Assembly (NCBI RefSeq): GCF_051014685.1 | Contig: NW_027478717.1 | Location: forward strand, 1-64,000 | Origin: Ptiloglossa arizonensis | Taxonomy: Eukaryota > Arthropoda > Insecta > Hymenoptera > Colletidae | DNA length: 64,000 bases | Direction of reading: 5' to 3' | Part shown: piece after piece, positions 12,501 to 26,240 of the stretch | Layout: each line of letters starts with the position of its first letter | Position numbering within the stretch: position 1 is the stretch's first letter | The notes under the pieces: model-generated | What the model saw: the letters and a program-made list of their open reading frames with translations, nothing else | Database searches by the model: none | What the model was told of the DNA's origin: nothing | Made by a program: the position numbers and the translations under genes

Positions 12501-15500
12501 CGTTATACGTTATACGTTATACGTTATACGTTATACGTTATACGTTATACGTTATACGTTATACGTTATACGTTAGACGTTATACGTTATACGTTATACG
12601 TTATACGTTATACGTTATACGTTATACGTTATACGTTATACGTTATACGTTATACGTTATACGTTATACGTTATACATTATACGTTATACGTTATACGTG
12701 ATAAGTTATACGTTACATGCTATACGTTATACGTTATACGTTATACGTTGTACGTTATACGTTATACGTTATTCGTGATACGTTATACGTTATACGTCAT
12801 ACGTTATACGTCATACGTTATTCGTTATACGTTATACGTTATACGTTATACGTTATACGTTATACGTTATTCTTTATACGTTATACATTAAACGTTATAC
12901 GTTATACGTTATACGTTATACGTTATACGTTGTACGTTATACGTTATACGTTATACGTTATACGTTATACGTTATACGTTATACGTTATACGTTATACGT
13001 TATACGTTATACGTTATACGTTATACGTTATACGTTATACGTTATACGTTATACGTTATACGTTATACGTTATACGTTATACGTGATAAGTTATACGTTA
13101 CATGCTATACGTTATACGTTATACGTTATACGTTGTACGTTATACGTTATACGTTATTCGTGATACGTTATACGTTATACGTCATACGTTATACGTCATA
13201 CGTTATTCGTTATACGTTATACGTTATACGTTATACGTTATACGTTATACGTTATACGTTATTCTTAATACGTTATACGTTATACGTTATACGTTATACG
13301 TCATACGTTATACGTTATACGTTATACGTTATACGTTATACGTTATACGTTATACGTTATACGTCATACGTTACATGCTGTACGTTATACGTTATACGTT
13401 ATACGTTACACGTTATACGTTATACGTTATACGTTATACGTTATACGTTATACGTTATACGTCATAGGTTATACGTTATACGTTATACGTTATGCGTTAT
13501 ACGTTATACGTTATACGTTATACGTTATACGTTATACGTTATACGTTATACGTTGTACGATATACGTTATACGTTATACGTTATACGTTATACGTTATAC
13601 GTTATTCTTAATACGTTATACGTTATACGTTATACGTTATACGTCATACGTTATACGTTATACGTTATACGTTATACGTTATACGTTATACGTTATACGT
13701 TATACGTTATACGTCATACGTTACATGCTGTACGTTATACGTTATACGTTATACGTTACACGTTATACGTTATACGTTATACGTTATACGTTATACGTTA
13801 TACGTTATACGTTATACGTAATACCTTATAAGTTATACGTCATAAGTTATACGATACACGTTATACGTTATACGTTATACGTTACATGCTATACGTTATA
13901 CGTTATACGTTATACGTTATACGTTACACGTTATACGTTATACGTTATACGTTATACGTTATACGTTATACGTTATACGTTATACGTTATACGTTATACG
14001 TTATACGTTATACGTTATACGTTATACGTTATACGTTATACGTTATACGTTATACGTTATACGTTATACGTTATACGTTATACGTTATACGTTATACGTC
14101 AAAGGTTATACGTTATACGTTATACGTTATGCGTTATACGTTATACGTTATACGTTATACGTTATACGTTATACGTTATACGTTATACGTTATACGTTAT
14201 ACGTTATACGTTATACGTTGTACGTTACACGTTATACGTTATGCGTTATACGTTATACGTTATACGTTATACGTTATACGTCATACGTTATACGTCATAC
14301 GTTATTCGTTATACGTTATACGTTATACGTTATACGTTATACGTTATACGTTATTCTTTATACGTTATACGTTATACGTTATACGTTATACGATATACGT
14401 TATACGTTATACGTTATGCGTTATTCGTTATACGTTTTACGTTATACGTTACACGTAATTCGTAATACGTTATACCTGATAGGTTATACGTTCTACGTTA
14501 TACGTTATACGTTATACGTTATACGTTATACGTTATACGTTATACGTTATACGTTATATGTTATACGTTATACGTTATACGTTATACGTTACATGCTATA
14601 CGTTATACGTTATACGTTATACGTTACACGTTATACGTTATACGTTATACGTTATACGTTATACGTTATACGTTATACGTTATACGTTATACGTTATACG
14701 TTATACGTTATACGTTATACGTTATACGTTATACGTTATACGTCATAGGTTATACGTTATACGTTATACGTTATGCGTTATACGTTATGCGTTATACGTT
14801 ATACGTTATACGTTATACGTTATACGTTATACGTTATACGTTGTACGATATACGTTATACGTTATACGTTATACGTTATACGTTATACGTAATTCGTAAT
14901 ACGTTATACCTGATACGTTATACGTTCTACGTTATACGTTATACGTTATACGTTATACGTTATACGTTATACGTGATAAGTTATACGTTATACGTTATAC
15001 GTTATTCTTTATACGTTATGCGTTATACGTTATACGTTATACGTCATACGTTATACGTTATCCGTTATACGTTATACGTTATACGTTATACGTTATACGT
15101 TATACGTTATACGTTATGCGTTATACGTTAGACGTTATACGTTATACGTTATACGTTATACGTTATACGTTATACGTTATACGTTATACGTTATACGTTG
15201 TACGTTATACGTTATACGTTATACGTTATACGTTATACGTTATACGTTATACGTTATACGTTATACGTAATTCGTAATACGTTATACCTGATACGTTATA
15301 CGTTCTACGTTATACGTTATACGTTATACGTTATACGTTATACGTTATACGTGATAAGTTATACGTTATACGTTATACGTTATTCTTTATACGTTATACG
15401 TTATACGTTATACGTTATACGTCATACGTTATACGTTATACGTTATACGTTATACGTTATACGTTATACGTTATACGTTATACGTTATACGTTATACGTT

Positions 15501-17350
15501 ATACGTTATACGTTAGACGTTATACGTTATACGTTATACGTTATACGTTATACGTTATACGTTATTCGTTATACGTTATATGTTATACGTTATACGTCAT
15601 ACGTTATACGTTATACGTTATACGTTATACGTTATACGTTATGCGTTATACGTTATACGTTATACGTTATACGTTAGACGTTATACGTTATACGTTATAC
15701 GTTATACGTTATACGTTATACGTTATACGTTATACGTTATACGTTATACGTTATACGTTATACGTTATACGTTATACGTTATACGTTATACGTTATACGT
15801 TATACGTTATACGTTATACGTTATACGTTATACGTTATACGTTATACGTTATACGTTATACGTTATACGTTATACGTTATACGTTATACGTTATACGTTA
15901 TACGTTATACGTTAGACGTTATACGTTATACGTTATACGTTATACGTTATACGTTATACGTTATACGTTATACGTTATACGTTATACGTTATACGTTATA
16001 CGTTATACGTTATACATTATACGTTATACGTTATACGTGATAAGTTATACGTTACATGCTATACGTTATACGTTATACGTTATACGTTGTACGTTATACG
16101 TTATACGTTATTCGTGATACGTTATACGTTATACGTCATACGTTATACGTCATACGTTATTCGTTATACGTTATACGTTATACGTTATACGTTATACGTT
16201 ATACGTTATTCTTTATACGTTATACATTAAACGTTATACGTTATACGTTATACGTTATACGTTATACGTTGTACGTTATACGTTATACGTTATACGTTAT
16301 ACGTTATACGTTATACGTTATACGTTATACGTTATACGTTATACGTTATACGTTATACGTTATACGTTATACGTTATACGTTATACGTTATACGTTATAC
16401 GTTATACGTTATACGTTATACGTGATAAGTTATACGTTACATGCTATACGTTATACGTTATACGTTATACGTTGTACGTTATACGTTATACGTTATTCGT
16501 GATACGTTATACGTTATACGTCATACGTTATACGTCATACGTTATTCGTTATACGTTATACGTTATACGTTATACGTTATACGTTATACGTTATTCTTTA
16601 TACGTTATACGTTATACGTTATACGTTATACGTTATACGTTATACGTTATACGTTGTACGTTATACGTTATACGTTATACGTTATACGTTATACGTTATA
16701 CGTTATACGTTATACGTTATACGTTATACGTTATACGTTATACGTCATACGTTATACGTTATACGTTATACGTTATACGTTATACGTTATACGTTATACG
16801 TCATAGGTTATACGTTATACGTTATACGTTATACGTTATACGTTATACGTTATACGTCATACGTTATACGTTATACGTTATACGTTATACGTTATACGTT
16901 ATACGTTACATGCTATACGTTATACGTTATATGTTATACGTTATACGTTATACGTTATACGTTATACGTTACATGCTATACGTTATACGTTATACGTTAT
17001 ACGTTATACGTTTCACGTTATACGTTATACGTTATACGTTATTCGTTATACGTTATACGTTATACGTTATACGTTATACGTTATACGTTATACGTTATTC
17101 TTAATACGTTATACGTTATACGTTATACGTTATACGTCATACGTTATACGTTATACGTTATACGTTATACGTTATACGTTATACGTTATACGTTATACGT
17201 CATACGTTACATGCTGTACGTTATACGTTATACGTTATACGTTACACGTTATACGTTATACGTTATACGTTATACGTTATACGTTATACGTTATACGTTA
17301 TACGTTATACGTCATAGGTTATACGTTATACGTTATACGTTATGCGTTAT
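9591..17350. repeat. Region A higher-order repeat, copy 2 (7,761-bp period)
   Basis: Landmark for landmark this repeats copy 1, including the inner 3.33-kb pair (about 9,851-13,186 and 13,187-16,521). The offset is 7,761 bp except between about 14,785 and 15,900, where it is 7,775: an extra TTATGCG-containing pair of heptamers near 14,780 adds 14 bp, and two heptamers are lost again in the perfect run before 16,000. Left of this copy, the 595-bp segment of copy 1 is missing. Confidence 0.85.
9769..9780. repeat. Register break: 12-bp irregular unit (-2 bp), second copy
   Basis: The same TATATAGTACGT as at 2,008, exactly 7,761 bp downstream. It explains why the HOR period leaves remainder 5 when divided by 7. 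It was carried along by the duplication and did not arise independently. Confidence 0.85.
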
Positions 17351-18115
17351 ACGTTATACGTTATACGTTATACGTTATACGTTATACGTTATACGTTATA
17401 TGTTATACGTTATACGTTATACGTTATACGTTACATGCTGTACGTTATACGTTATACGTTATACGTTACACGTTATACGTTATACGTTATACGTTATACG
17501 TTATACGTTATACGTTATACGTTATACGTCATAGGTTATACGTTATACGTTATACGTTATGCGTTATACGTTATACGTTATACGTTATACGTTATACGTT
17601 ATACGTTATACGTTATACGTTGTACGATATACGTTATACGTTATACGTTATACGTTATACGTTATACGTTATACGTTATACGTAATTCGTAATACGTTAT
17701 ACCTGATACGTTATACGTTCTACGTTCTACGTTATACGTTATACTTTATACGTTATACGTTATACGTGATAAGTTATACGTTATACGTTATACGTTATTC
17801 TTTATACGTTATACGTTATACGTTATACGTTATACGTTATACGTTATACGTTATACGTTATACGTTATACGTTATACGTTATACGATATACGTTATACGT
17901 TATACGTTAGACGTTATACGTTATACGTTATACGTCATACGTTATACGTTATACGTTATACGTTATACGTTATACGTTATACGTTATACGTTATACGTTA
18001 TACGTTATACGTTATACGTTATGCGTTATACGTTATTCGTTATATGTTATACGTTATACGTGATAAGTTATACGTTACATGCTATACGTTATACGTTATA
18101 CGTTATACGTTGTAC
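17351..18115. repeat. Region A higher-order repeat, truncated third copy
   Basis: Positions 17,104-18,110 match 987-1,993 at an offset of 16,117 bp, so this copy carries the 595-bp segment that copy 2 lacks. It differs in detail: GTCATACG at 17,934 replaces a TTAGACG at 1,817, and TTATATGTTATACG near 18,041 replaces TTATATGTTACACG. The match stops just after the TTGTACG unit near 18,112, before the irregular 12-bp unit that follows in the other two copies. This marks the end of region A. Confidence 0.75.
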
Positions 18116-18845
18116 GTTATACGTTATACGTTATACGTCATACGTTATACGTCATACGTTATTCGTTATACGTTATACGTTATACGTTATACGTTATACG
18201 TTATACGTTATACGTTATACGTTATACGTTATTCTTTATACGTTATACTTTATACGTTATACGTTATACGTCATACGTTATACGTTATACGTTATACGTT
18301 ATACGTTATACGTTATACGTTATACGTTATACGTGAAACGTTATACGTTATACGTTATACGTTATACGTTATACGTTATACGTTATACGTTATACGTTAT
18401 ACGTTATACGTTATTCGTTACACGTTATACGTTATACGTTATTCGTTATACGTTATACGTTATACGTTGTACGTTATACGTTATACGTCATACGTTATAC
18501 GTTATACGTTATACGTCATACGTTATACGTCATACGTTATTCGTTATACGTTATACGTTATACGTTATACGTTATACGTTATACGTTATACGTTATTCTT
18601 TATACGTTATACTTTATACGTTATACGTTATACGTCATACGTTATACGTTATACGTTATACGTTATACGTTATACGTTATACGTTATACGTTATACGTGA
18701 AACGTTATACGTTATACGTTATACGTTATACGTTATACGTTATACGTTATACGTTATACGTTATACGTTATACGTTATACGTTATTCGTTACACGTTATA
18801 CGTTATACGTTATTCGTTATACGTTATACGTTATACGTTATACGT
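18116..18845. repeat. Tandem pair of ~364-371 bp at the region A/B junction
   Basis: A group of landmarks occurs twice: GTCATACG pairs with TTATTCG, then TTATTCTTTATACG followed by TACTTTATACG, then GTGAAACG (18,332 and 18,696), then TTATTCGTTACACG (near 18,411 and 18,782). The offsets of 364 and 371 bp are 52 and 53 heptamers. The GTGAAACG and TACTTTATACG units seen here for the first time are typical of everything downstream and rare or absent upstream. Confidence 0.7.
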
Positions 18846-19851
18846 TATACGTTATACGTTATACGTAATACGTTATACGTTATACGTTATACGTTATACG
18901 TTATACGTTGTACGTTATACGTTATACGTTATACGTTATACGTTATACGTTATACGTTATACGTTATACGTTATACGTAATTCGTAATACGTCATACCTG
19001 ATACGTTATACGTTCTACGTTATACGTTATACGTTATACGTTATACGTTATACGTTATACGTTATACGCTATACGTAATACGTAATAAGTTATACGTTAT
19101 ACGTTATACGTTATTCTTTATACGTTATACGTTATACGTTATACGTTATACGTTATACGTTATACGTTATACGTTATACGTTATTCTTTATACGTTATAC
19201 TTTATACGTTATACGTTATACGTCATACGTTATACGTTATACGTTATACGTTATGCGTTATACGTTATAGGTTATACGTTATACGTTATACGTTATACGT
19301 TATACGTTATACGTGAAACGTTATACGTTATACGTTATACGTTATACGTGAAACGTTATACGTTATACGTTATACGTTATATGTTATTCGTTACACGTTA
19401 TACGTTATACGTTATTCGTTATACGTTATACGTTATACGTTATACGTTATACGTTATATGTTATACGTAATACGTTATACGTTATACGTTATACGTTATA
19501 CGTTATACGTTATACGTTATGCGTTATACGTGAAACGTTATACGTTATACGTTATACGTTATACGTGAAACGTTATACGTTATACGTTATACGTAATACG
19601 TTATACGTTATACGTTATACGTTATACGTTATACGTTATACGTTATACGTTATACGTTATACGTTATACGTTATACGTTATACGTTAGACGTTATACGTT
19701 ATACGTTATACGTTAGACGTTATACGTTATACGTTATACGTTATACGTTATACGTTATACGTTATACGTTATACGTTATACGTTATACGTTATACGTTAT
19801 ACGTTATACGTTATACGTTATACGTTATACGTTATACGTTATACGTTATAC

Positions 19852-20271
19852 GTAATAAGTTATACGTTACATGCTATACGTTATACGTTATACGTTATAC
19901 GTTGTACGTTATACGTTATACGTTATAAGTTATACGTTATACGTTATACGTTATACGTTATACGTTATACGTTATACGTTATACGTTATACGTTATACGT
20001 TATACGTTATACGTTATACGTTATACGTTATACGTTATACGTTATACGTTATACGTTATACGTAATAAGTTATACGTTACATGCTATACGTTATACGTTA
20101 TACGTTATACGTTGTACGTTATACGTTATACGTTATAAGTTATACGTTATACGTTATACGTCATACGTTATACGTCATACGTTATTCGTTATACGTTATA
20201 CGTTGTACGTTATACGTTATACGTTATACGTTATACGTTATACGTTATACTTTATACGTTATACGTTATAC
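19852..20271. repeat. 210-bp tandem duplication
   Basis: The marker GTAATAAGTTATACG followed by TTACATGC, then TTGTACG, then a TTATAAG unit appears at 19,852 and again 210 bp (30 heptamers) later at 20,062. The second copy continues into GTCATACG pairs and the degenerate island. The tandem pair is not seen at the homologous positions 24,180, 34,917, 39,362, 42,142, 46,636, 57,472 or 60,242, so it is private to this locus. Confidence 0.75.
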
Positions 20272-20545
20272 GAAATATGTAATACGTAATGCGTTTTACG
20301 ATATTCGTTATACGTTTTTCGTTACAAGTTAAACGTTATACGTTATACGTTATAAGTTATATGTCATAAGTTATACGATACATGTTATACGTTATACGAA
20401 ATATGTAATACGTAATACGTTTTACGATATTCGTTATACGTTCTTCGTTACACGTTATACGTTATACGTTATGCGTTATACGTATTACGTTATTCGTGAT
20501 ACGTTATACGTTATACGTTATACGTTATACGGCATACGTTATACG
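20268..20545. repeat. Degenerate island 1
   Basis: Most heptamers in this stretch are substituted, with units such as GAAATATG, GTAATACG, TTTTACG, CGATATTCG, TTTTTCG, TTACAAG, TTAAACG, GTCATAAG and CGATACATG. It ends with TTATGCG, GTATTACG, TTATTCGTGATACG and GGCATACG. It stays in the 7-bp register. This copy is shorter than the islands at 24,380 and 35,118 because their first half (TTTTGCG to CAATGCTTC) is missing. Confidence 0.8.
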
Positions 20546-23031
20546 TTATACGTTATACGTTATACGTTATACGTTATACGTTATACGTTATACGTTATAC
20601 GTTATACGTTATACGTTATACGTTATACGTTATACGTTATACGTTATACGTTATACGATATACGTTATACGTTATACGTTATACGTTATACGTTATACGT
20701 TATACGTTATACGTTATACGTTATACGTTATACGTTATACGTTATACGTTATACGTTATACGTTATACGTTATACGTAATACGTGATAAGTTATACGTTA
20801 TACGTTATACGTTATTCTTTATACGTTATACGTTATACGTTACACGTTATACGTCATACGTTATACGTTATACGTTATACGTTATACGTTATACGTTATA
20901 CGTTATACGTTATACGTTATACGTTATACGTTATACGTTAGACGTTATACGTTATACGTTATACGTTATACGTTATACGTTATACGTGATAAGTTATACG
21001 TTACATGCTATACGTTATACGTTATACGTTGTACGTTATACGTTATACGTTATACGTTATACGTTATACGTTATACGTTATACGTCATACGTTATACGTC
21101 ATACGTTATTCGTTATACGTTATACGTTATACGTGATACGTTATACGTTATACGTTATTCTTTATACGTTATACGTTATACGTTATACGTTATACGTCAT
21201 ACGTCATACGTTATACGTTATACGTTATACGTTATACGTTATACGTTATACGTGAAACGTTATACGTTATACGTTGTACGTTATACGTTATACGTTATAC
21301 GTTATACGTTATACGTTATACGTTATACGTTATACGTTATACGTTGTACGTTATACGTTATACGTTATACGTTATACGTTATACGTCATACGTTATACGT
21401 CATACGTTATACGTTATACGTTATACGTTATACGTCATACGTTATACGTTATACGTTATACGTTATACGTTATACGTTATACGTTATACGTTATACGTTA
21501 TACGTTATACGTTATACGTCATACGTTATACGTCATACGTTATACGTCATACGTTATACGTTATACGTTATACGTTATACGTTATACGTTATACGTTATA
21601 CGTTATACGTTATACGTTATACGTTATACGTTATTCGTGATACGTTATACGTTATACGTCATACGTTATACGTCATACGTTATTCGTTATACGTTATACG
21701 TTATACGTTATACGTTATACGTTATACGTTATTCTTTATACGTTATACGTTATACGTTATACGTTATACGTTATACGTCATACGTTATACGTTATACGTT
21801 ATACGTAATACGTTATACGTTATACGTTATACAATATACGTTATACGTTATACGTTATACGTTATACGTTATACGTTAGACGTTATACGTTATACGTCAT
21901 ACGTTATACGTTATACGTTACACGTTATACGTTATACGTTATACGTTATACGTTATACGTTATACGTTATACGTTATACGTTATACGTTATACGTTATAC
22001 GTGAAAAGTTATACGTTACATGCTATACGTTATACGTTATACGTTATACGTTATACGTTGTACGTTATACGTTATACGTTATAAGTTATACGTTATACGT
22101 TATACGTTATACGTCATACGTTATACGTCATACGTTATTCGTTATACGTTATGCGTTATACGTTATACGTTATACGTTATACGTTATTCTTTATACGTTA
22201 TTCGTTATACGTTATACGTTATACGTCATACGTTGTACGTTATACGTTATACGTTATACGTTATACGTTATACGTTATACGTTATACGTTATACTTTATA
22301 CGTTATACGTTATACGTTAGACGTTATACGTTATACGTTATACGTTATACGTTATACGTTATACGTTATACGTTATACGTTATACGTTATACGTTATACG
22401 TTATACGTTATACGTTATACGTTATACGTTATACGTTATACGTTATACGTTATACGTTATACGTAATACGTTATACGTTATACGTTATACGTTATACGTT
22501 ATACGTTATACGTTATACGTTATATGTAATACGTTATTCTTTATACGTTATACGTTATACGTTATACGTTATACGACATACGTTATTCTTTATACGTTAT
22601 ACGTTATACGTTATACGTTATACGACATACGTTATACGTTATACGTTATACGTTATACGTTATAGGTTATACGTTATACGTCATAGATTATACGTTATAC
22701 GTTATACGTTATACGTTATACGTTATACGTTATACGTTATACGTTATACTTTATACGTTATACGTTATACGTCATACGTTATACGTTATACGTTATACGT
22801 TATACGTTATGCGTTATACGTTATAGGTTATACGTTATACGTTATACGTTATACGTTATACGTTATACGTTATACGTTATACGTTATACGTTGTACGTTA
22901 TACGTTATACGTTATACGTTATACGTTATACGTTATACGTTATACGTTATACGTGAAACGTTATACGTTATACGTTATACGTTATACGTGAAACGTTATA
23001 CGTTATACGTTATACGTTATACGTTATACGT

Positions 23032-23040
23032 TATATACGT
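23032..23040. repeat. Register break: 9-bp unit TATATACGT (+2 bp)
   Basis: A TA dinucleotide is added to one heptamer. The corresponding places in related copies (between the GTGAAACG and TTATATG units near 28,750, 31,320, 33,890 and 38,335) have the normal length, so this is private and probably young. It explains why offsets across this point (4,321, 5,070) leave remainder 2 modulo 7. Confidence 0.85.
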
Positions 23041-24377
23041 TATACGTTATATGTTATACGTTATACGTTATACGTTATACGTTGTACGTTATACGTTATA
23101 CGTTATACGTTATACGTTATACGTTATACGTTATACGTTATACGTTATACGTTATACGTAATTCGTAATACGTTATACCTGATACGTTATACGTTCTACG
23201 TTATACGTTATACGTTATACGTTATACGTTATACGTTATACGTTATACGTTATACGTAATACGTAATAAGTTATACGTTATACGTTATACGTTATTCTTT
23301 ATACGTTATACGTTATACGTTATACGTTATACGTTATACGTTATACGTTATACGTTATACGTTATTCTTTATACGTTATACTTTATACGTTATACGTTAT
23401 ACGTCATACGTTATACGTTATACGTTATGCGTTATACGTTATAGGTTATACGTTATACGTTATACGTTATACGTTATACGTTATACGTTATACGTGAAAC
23501 GTTATACGTTATACGTTATACGTTATACGTGAAACGTTATACGTTATACGTTATACGTTATATGTTATTCGTTACACGTTATACGTTATACGTTATTCGT
23601 TATACGTTATACGTTATACGTTATACGTTATACGTTATATGTTATACGTAATACGTTATACGTTATACGTTATACGTTATACGTTATACGTTATACGTTA
23701 TACGTTATACGTGAAACGTGAAACGTTATACGTTATACGTTATACGTTATACGTGAAACGTTATACGTTATACGTTATACGGTATACGTGAAACGTTATA
23801 CGTTATACGTTATACGTTATATGTTATTCGTTACACGTTATACGTTATATGTTATTCGTTATACGTTATACGTTATACGTTATACGTTATACGTTATACG
23901 TTATACGTTATACGTAATACGTTATACGTTATACGTTATACGTTATACGTTATACGTTATACGTTATACGTTATACGTTATACGTTAGACGTTATACGTT
24001 ATACGTTATACGTTATACGTTAGACGTTATACGTTATACGTTATACGTTATACGTTATACGTTATACGTTATACGTTATACGTTATACGTTATACGTTAT
24101 ACGTTATACGTTATACGTTATACGTTATACGTTATACGTTGTACGTTATACGTTATACGTTATACGTTATACGTTATACGTAATCAGTTATACGTTACAT
24201 GCTATACGTTATACGTTATACGTTATACGTTGTACGTTATACGTTATACGTTATAAGTTATACGTTATACGTTATACGTCATACGTTATACGTCATACGT
24301 TATTCGTTATACGTTATACGTTGTACGTTATACGTTATACGTTATACGTTATACGTTATACTTTATACGTTATACGT

Positions 24378-24865
24378 TATACGAAATATGTAATACGTAA
24401 TGCGTTTTACGATATTCGTTATACGTTCTTCGTTACACGTTATACGTTATACGTTTTGCGTTATACGTTTTACGTTATTCGTGATACGTTATACGTTATA
24501 CGTTATACGTTATACGTTATACGGTATACGTTATACGTTATACGTTATACGTTATACGCTATACGTTATATGTTATACGCTATACGTTATACGTAATATG
24601 CAATGCTTCATACGTTTTACGTTATTCGTTATACGTTTTTCGTTACAAGTTAAACGTTATACGTTATACGTTATAAGTTATATGTCATAAGTTATACGAT
24701 ACATGTTATACGTTATACGAAATATGTAATACGTAATACGTTTTACGATATTCGTTATACGTTCTTCGTTACACGTTATACGTTATACGTTATGCGTTAT
24801 ACGTATTACGTTATTCGTGATACGTTATACGTTATACGTTATACGTTATACGGCATACGTTATAC
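24378..24865. repeat. Degenerate island 2 (long form)
   Basis: This is the long form of the island: GAAATATG, GTAATGCG, TTTTACG, TTCTTCG, TTTTGCG, GGTATACG, CGCTATACG twice, GTAATATGCAATGCTTC, then the part shared with island 1. Two successive GAAATATG starts suggest the long form is an old internal duplication of about 340 bp whose halves have since diverged. Confidence 0.8.
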
Positions 24866-26149
24866 GTTATACGTTATACGTTATACGTTATACGTTATAC
24901 GTTATACGTTATACGTTATGCGTTATACGTTATACGTTATACGTTATACGTTATACGTTATACGTTATACGATATACGTTATACGTTATACGTTATACGT
25001 TATACGTTATACGTTATACGTTATACGTTATACGTTATACGTTATACGTTATACGTTATACGTTATACGTTATACGTTATACGTTATACGTAATACGTGA
25101 TAAGTTATACGTTATACGTTATACGTTATTCTTTATACGTTATACGTTATACGTTATACGTTATACGTCATACGTTATACGTTATACGTTATACGTTATA
25201 CGTTATACGTTATACGTTATACGTTATACGTTATACGTTATACGTTATACGTTAGACGTTATACGTTATACGTTATACGTTATACGTTATACGTTATACG
25301 TTATACGTGATAAGTTATACGTTACATGCTATACGTTATACGTTATACGTTGTACGTTATATGTTATACGTTATACGTTATACGTTATACGTTATACGTC
25401 ATACGTTATACGTCATACGTTATTCGTTATACGTTATACGTTATACGTTATACGTTATACGTTATACGTTATACGTTATTCTTTATACGTTATACGTTAT
25501 ACGTTATACGTTATACGTCATACGTCATACGTTATACGTTATACGTTATACGTTATACGTTATACGTTATACGTGAAACGTTATACGTTATACGTTGTAC
25601 GTTATACGTTATACGTTATACGTTATACTTTATACGTTATACGTTATACGTTATACGTTATACGTTGTACGTTATACGTTATACGTTATACGTTATACGT
25701 TATACGTCATACGTTATACGTCATACGTTATACGTTATACGTTATACGTTATACGTCATACGTTATACGTTATACGTTATACGTTATACGTTATACGTTA
25801 TACGTTATACGTTATACGTTATACGTTATACGTTATACGTCATACGTTATACGTCATACGTTATACGTCATACGTTATACGTTATACGTTATACGTTATG
25901 AGTTATACATTATACGTTATACGTTATACGTTAGACGTTATACGTTATACGTTATACGTTATACGTTATACGTTATACGTTATACGTTATACGTTATACG
26001 TTATACGTTATACGTTATACGTTATACGTTATACGTTATACGTTATACGTTATACGTTATACGTTATACGTTATACGTTATACGTTATACGTTATACGTT
26101 ATACGTTATACGTTATACGTTATACGTTATACTTTATACGTTATACGTT

Positions 26150-26240
26150 ATACGAAATATGTAATACGTAATGCGTTTTACGATATTCGTTATACGTTCT
26201 TCGTTACACGTTATACGTTATACGTTTTGCGTTATACGTT
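26150..26240. repeat. Degenerate island 3 (truncated)
   Basis: Only the first part of the long island is present (GAAATATG, GTAATGCG, TTTTACG, TTCTTCG, TTTTGCG). It then returns to perfect heptamers and a TTAGACG unit. This marks a recombination breakpoint inside the island. Confidence 0.75.

Larger units (their letters stand above)
18846..23030. repeat. Region B higher-order repeat, copy 1 (~4.2-5.1 kb)
   Basis: Ordered landmarks here recur downstream at 4,181 bp (near 18,977 and 19,380), 4,321 bp (20,470-21,600) and 5,070-5,077 bp (21,630-22,500). The growing offset means the downstream copy gained segments, including about 749 bp (107 heptamers) after position 21,600. Contents include a CCTGATACG cluster at 18,978-19,020, several GTGAAACG units, a short 210-bp tandem pair, a degenerate island at 20,270, GACATACG units near 22,574 and 22,623, and GTCATAGATT near 22,680. 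All offsets equal 2 modulo 7 because of the 2-bp gain at 23,032. Confidence 0.7.

Noticed and set aside
20268..20545. Degenerate island as unique or gene-derived sequence
   Set aside because: Each unit can be aligned to TATACGT with one to three substitutions and the spacing remains 7 bp, so it is diverged satellite and not inserted sequence.
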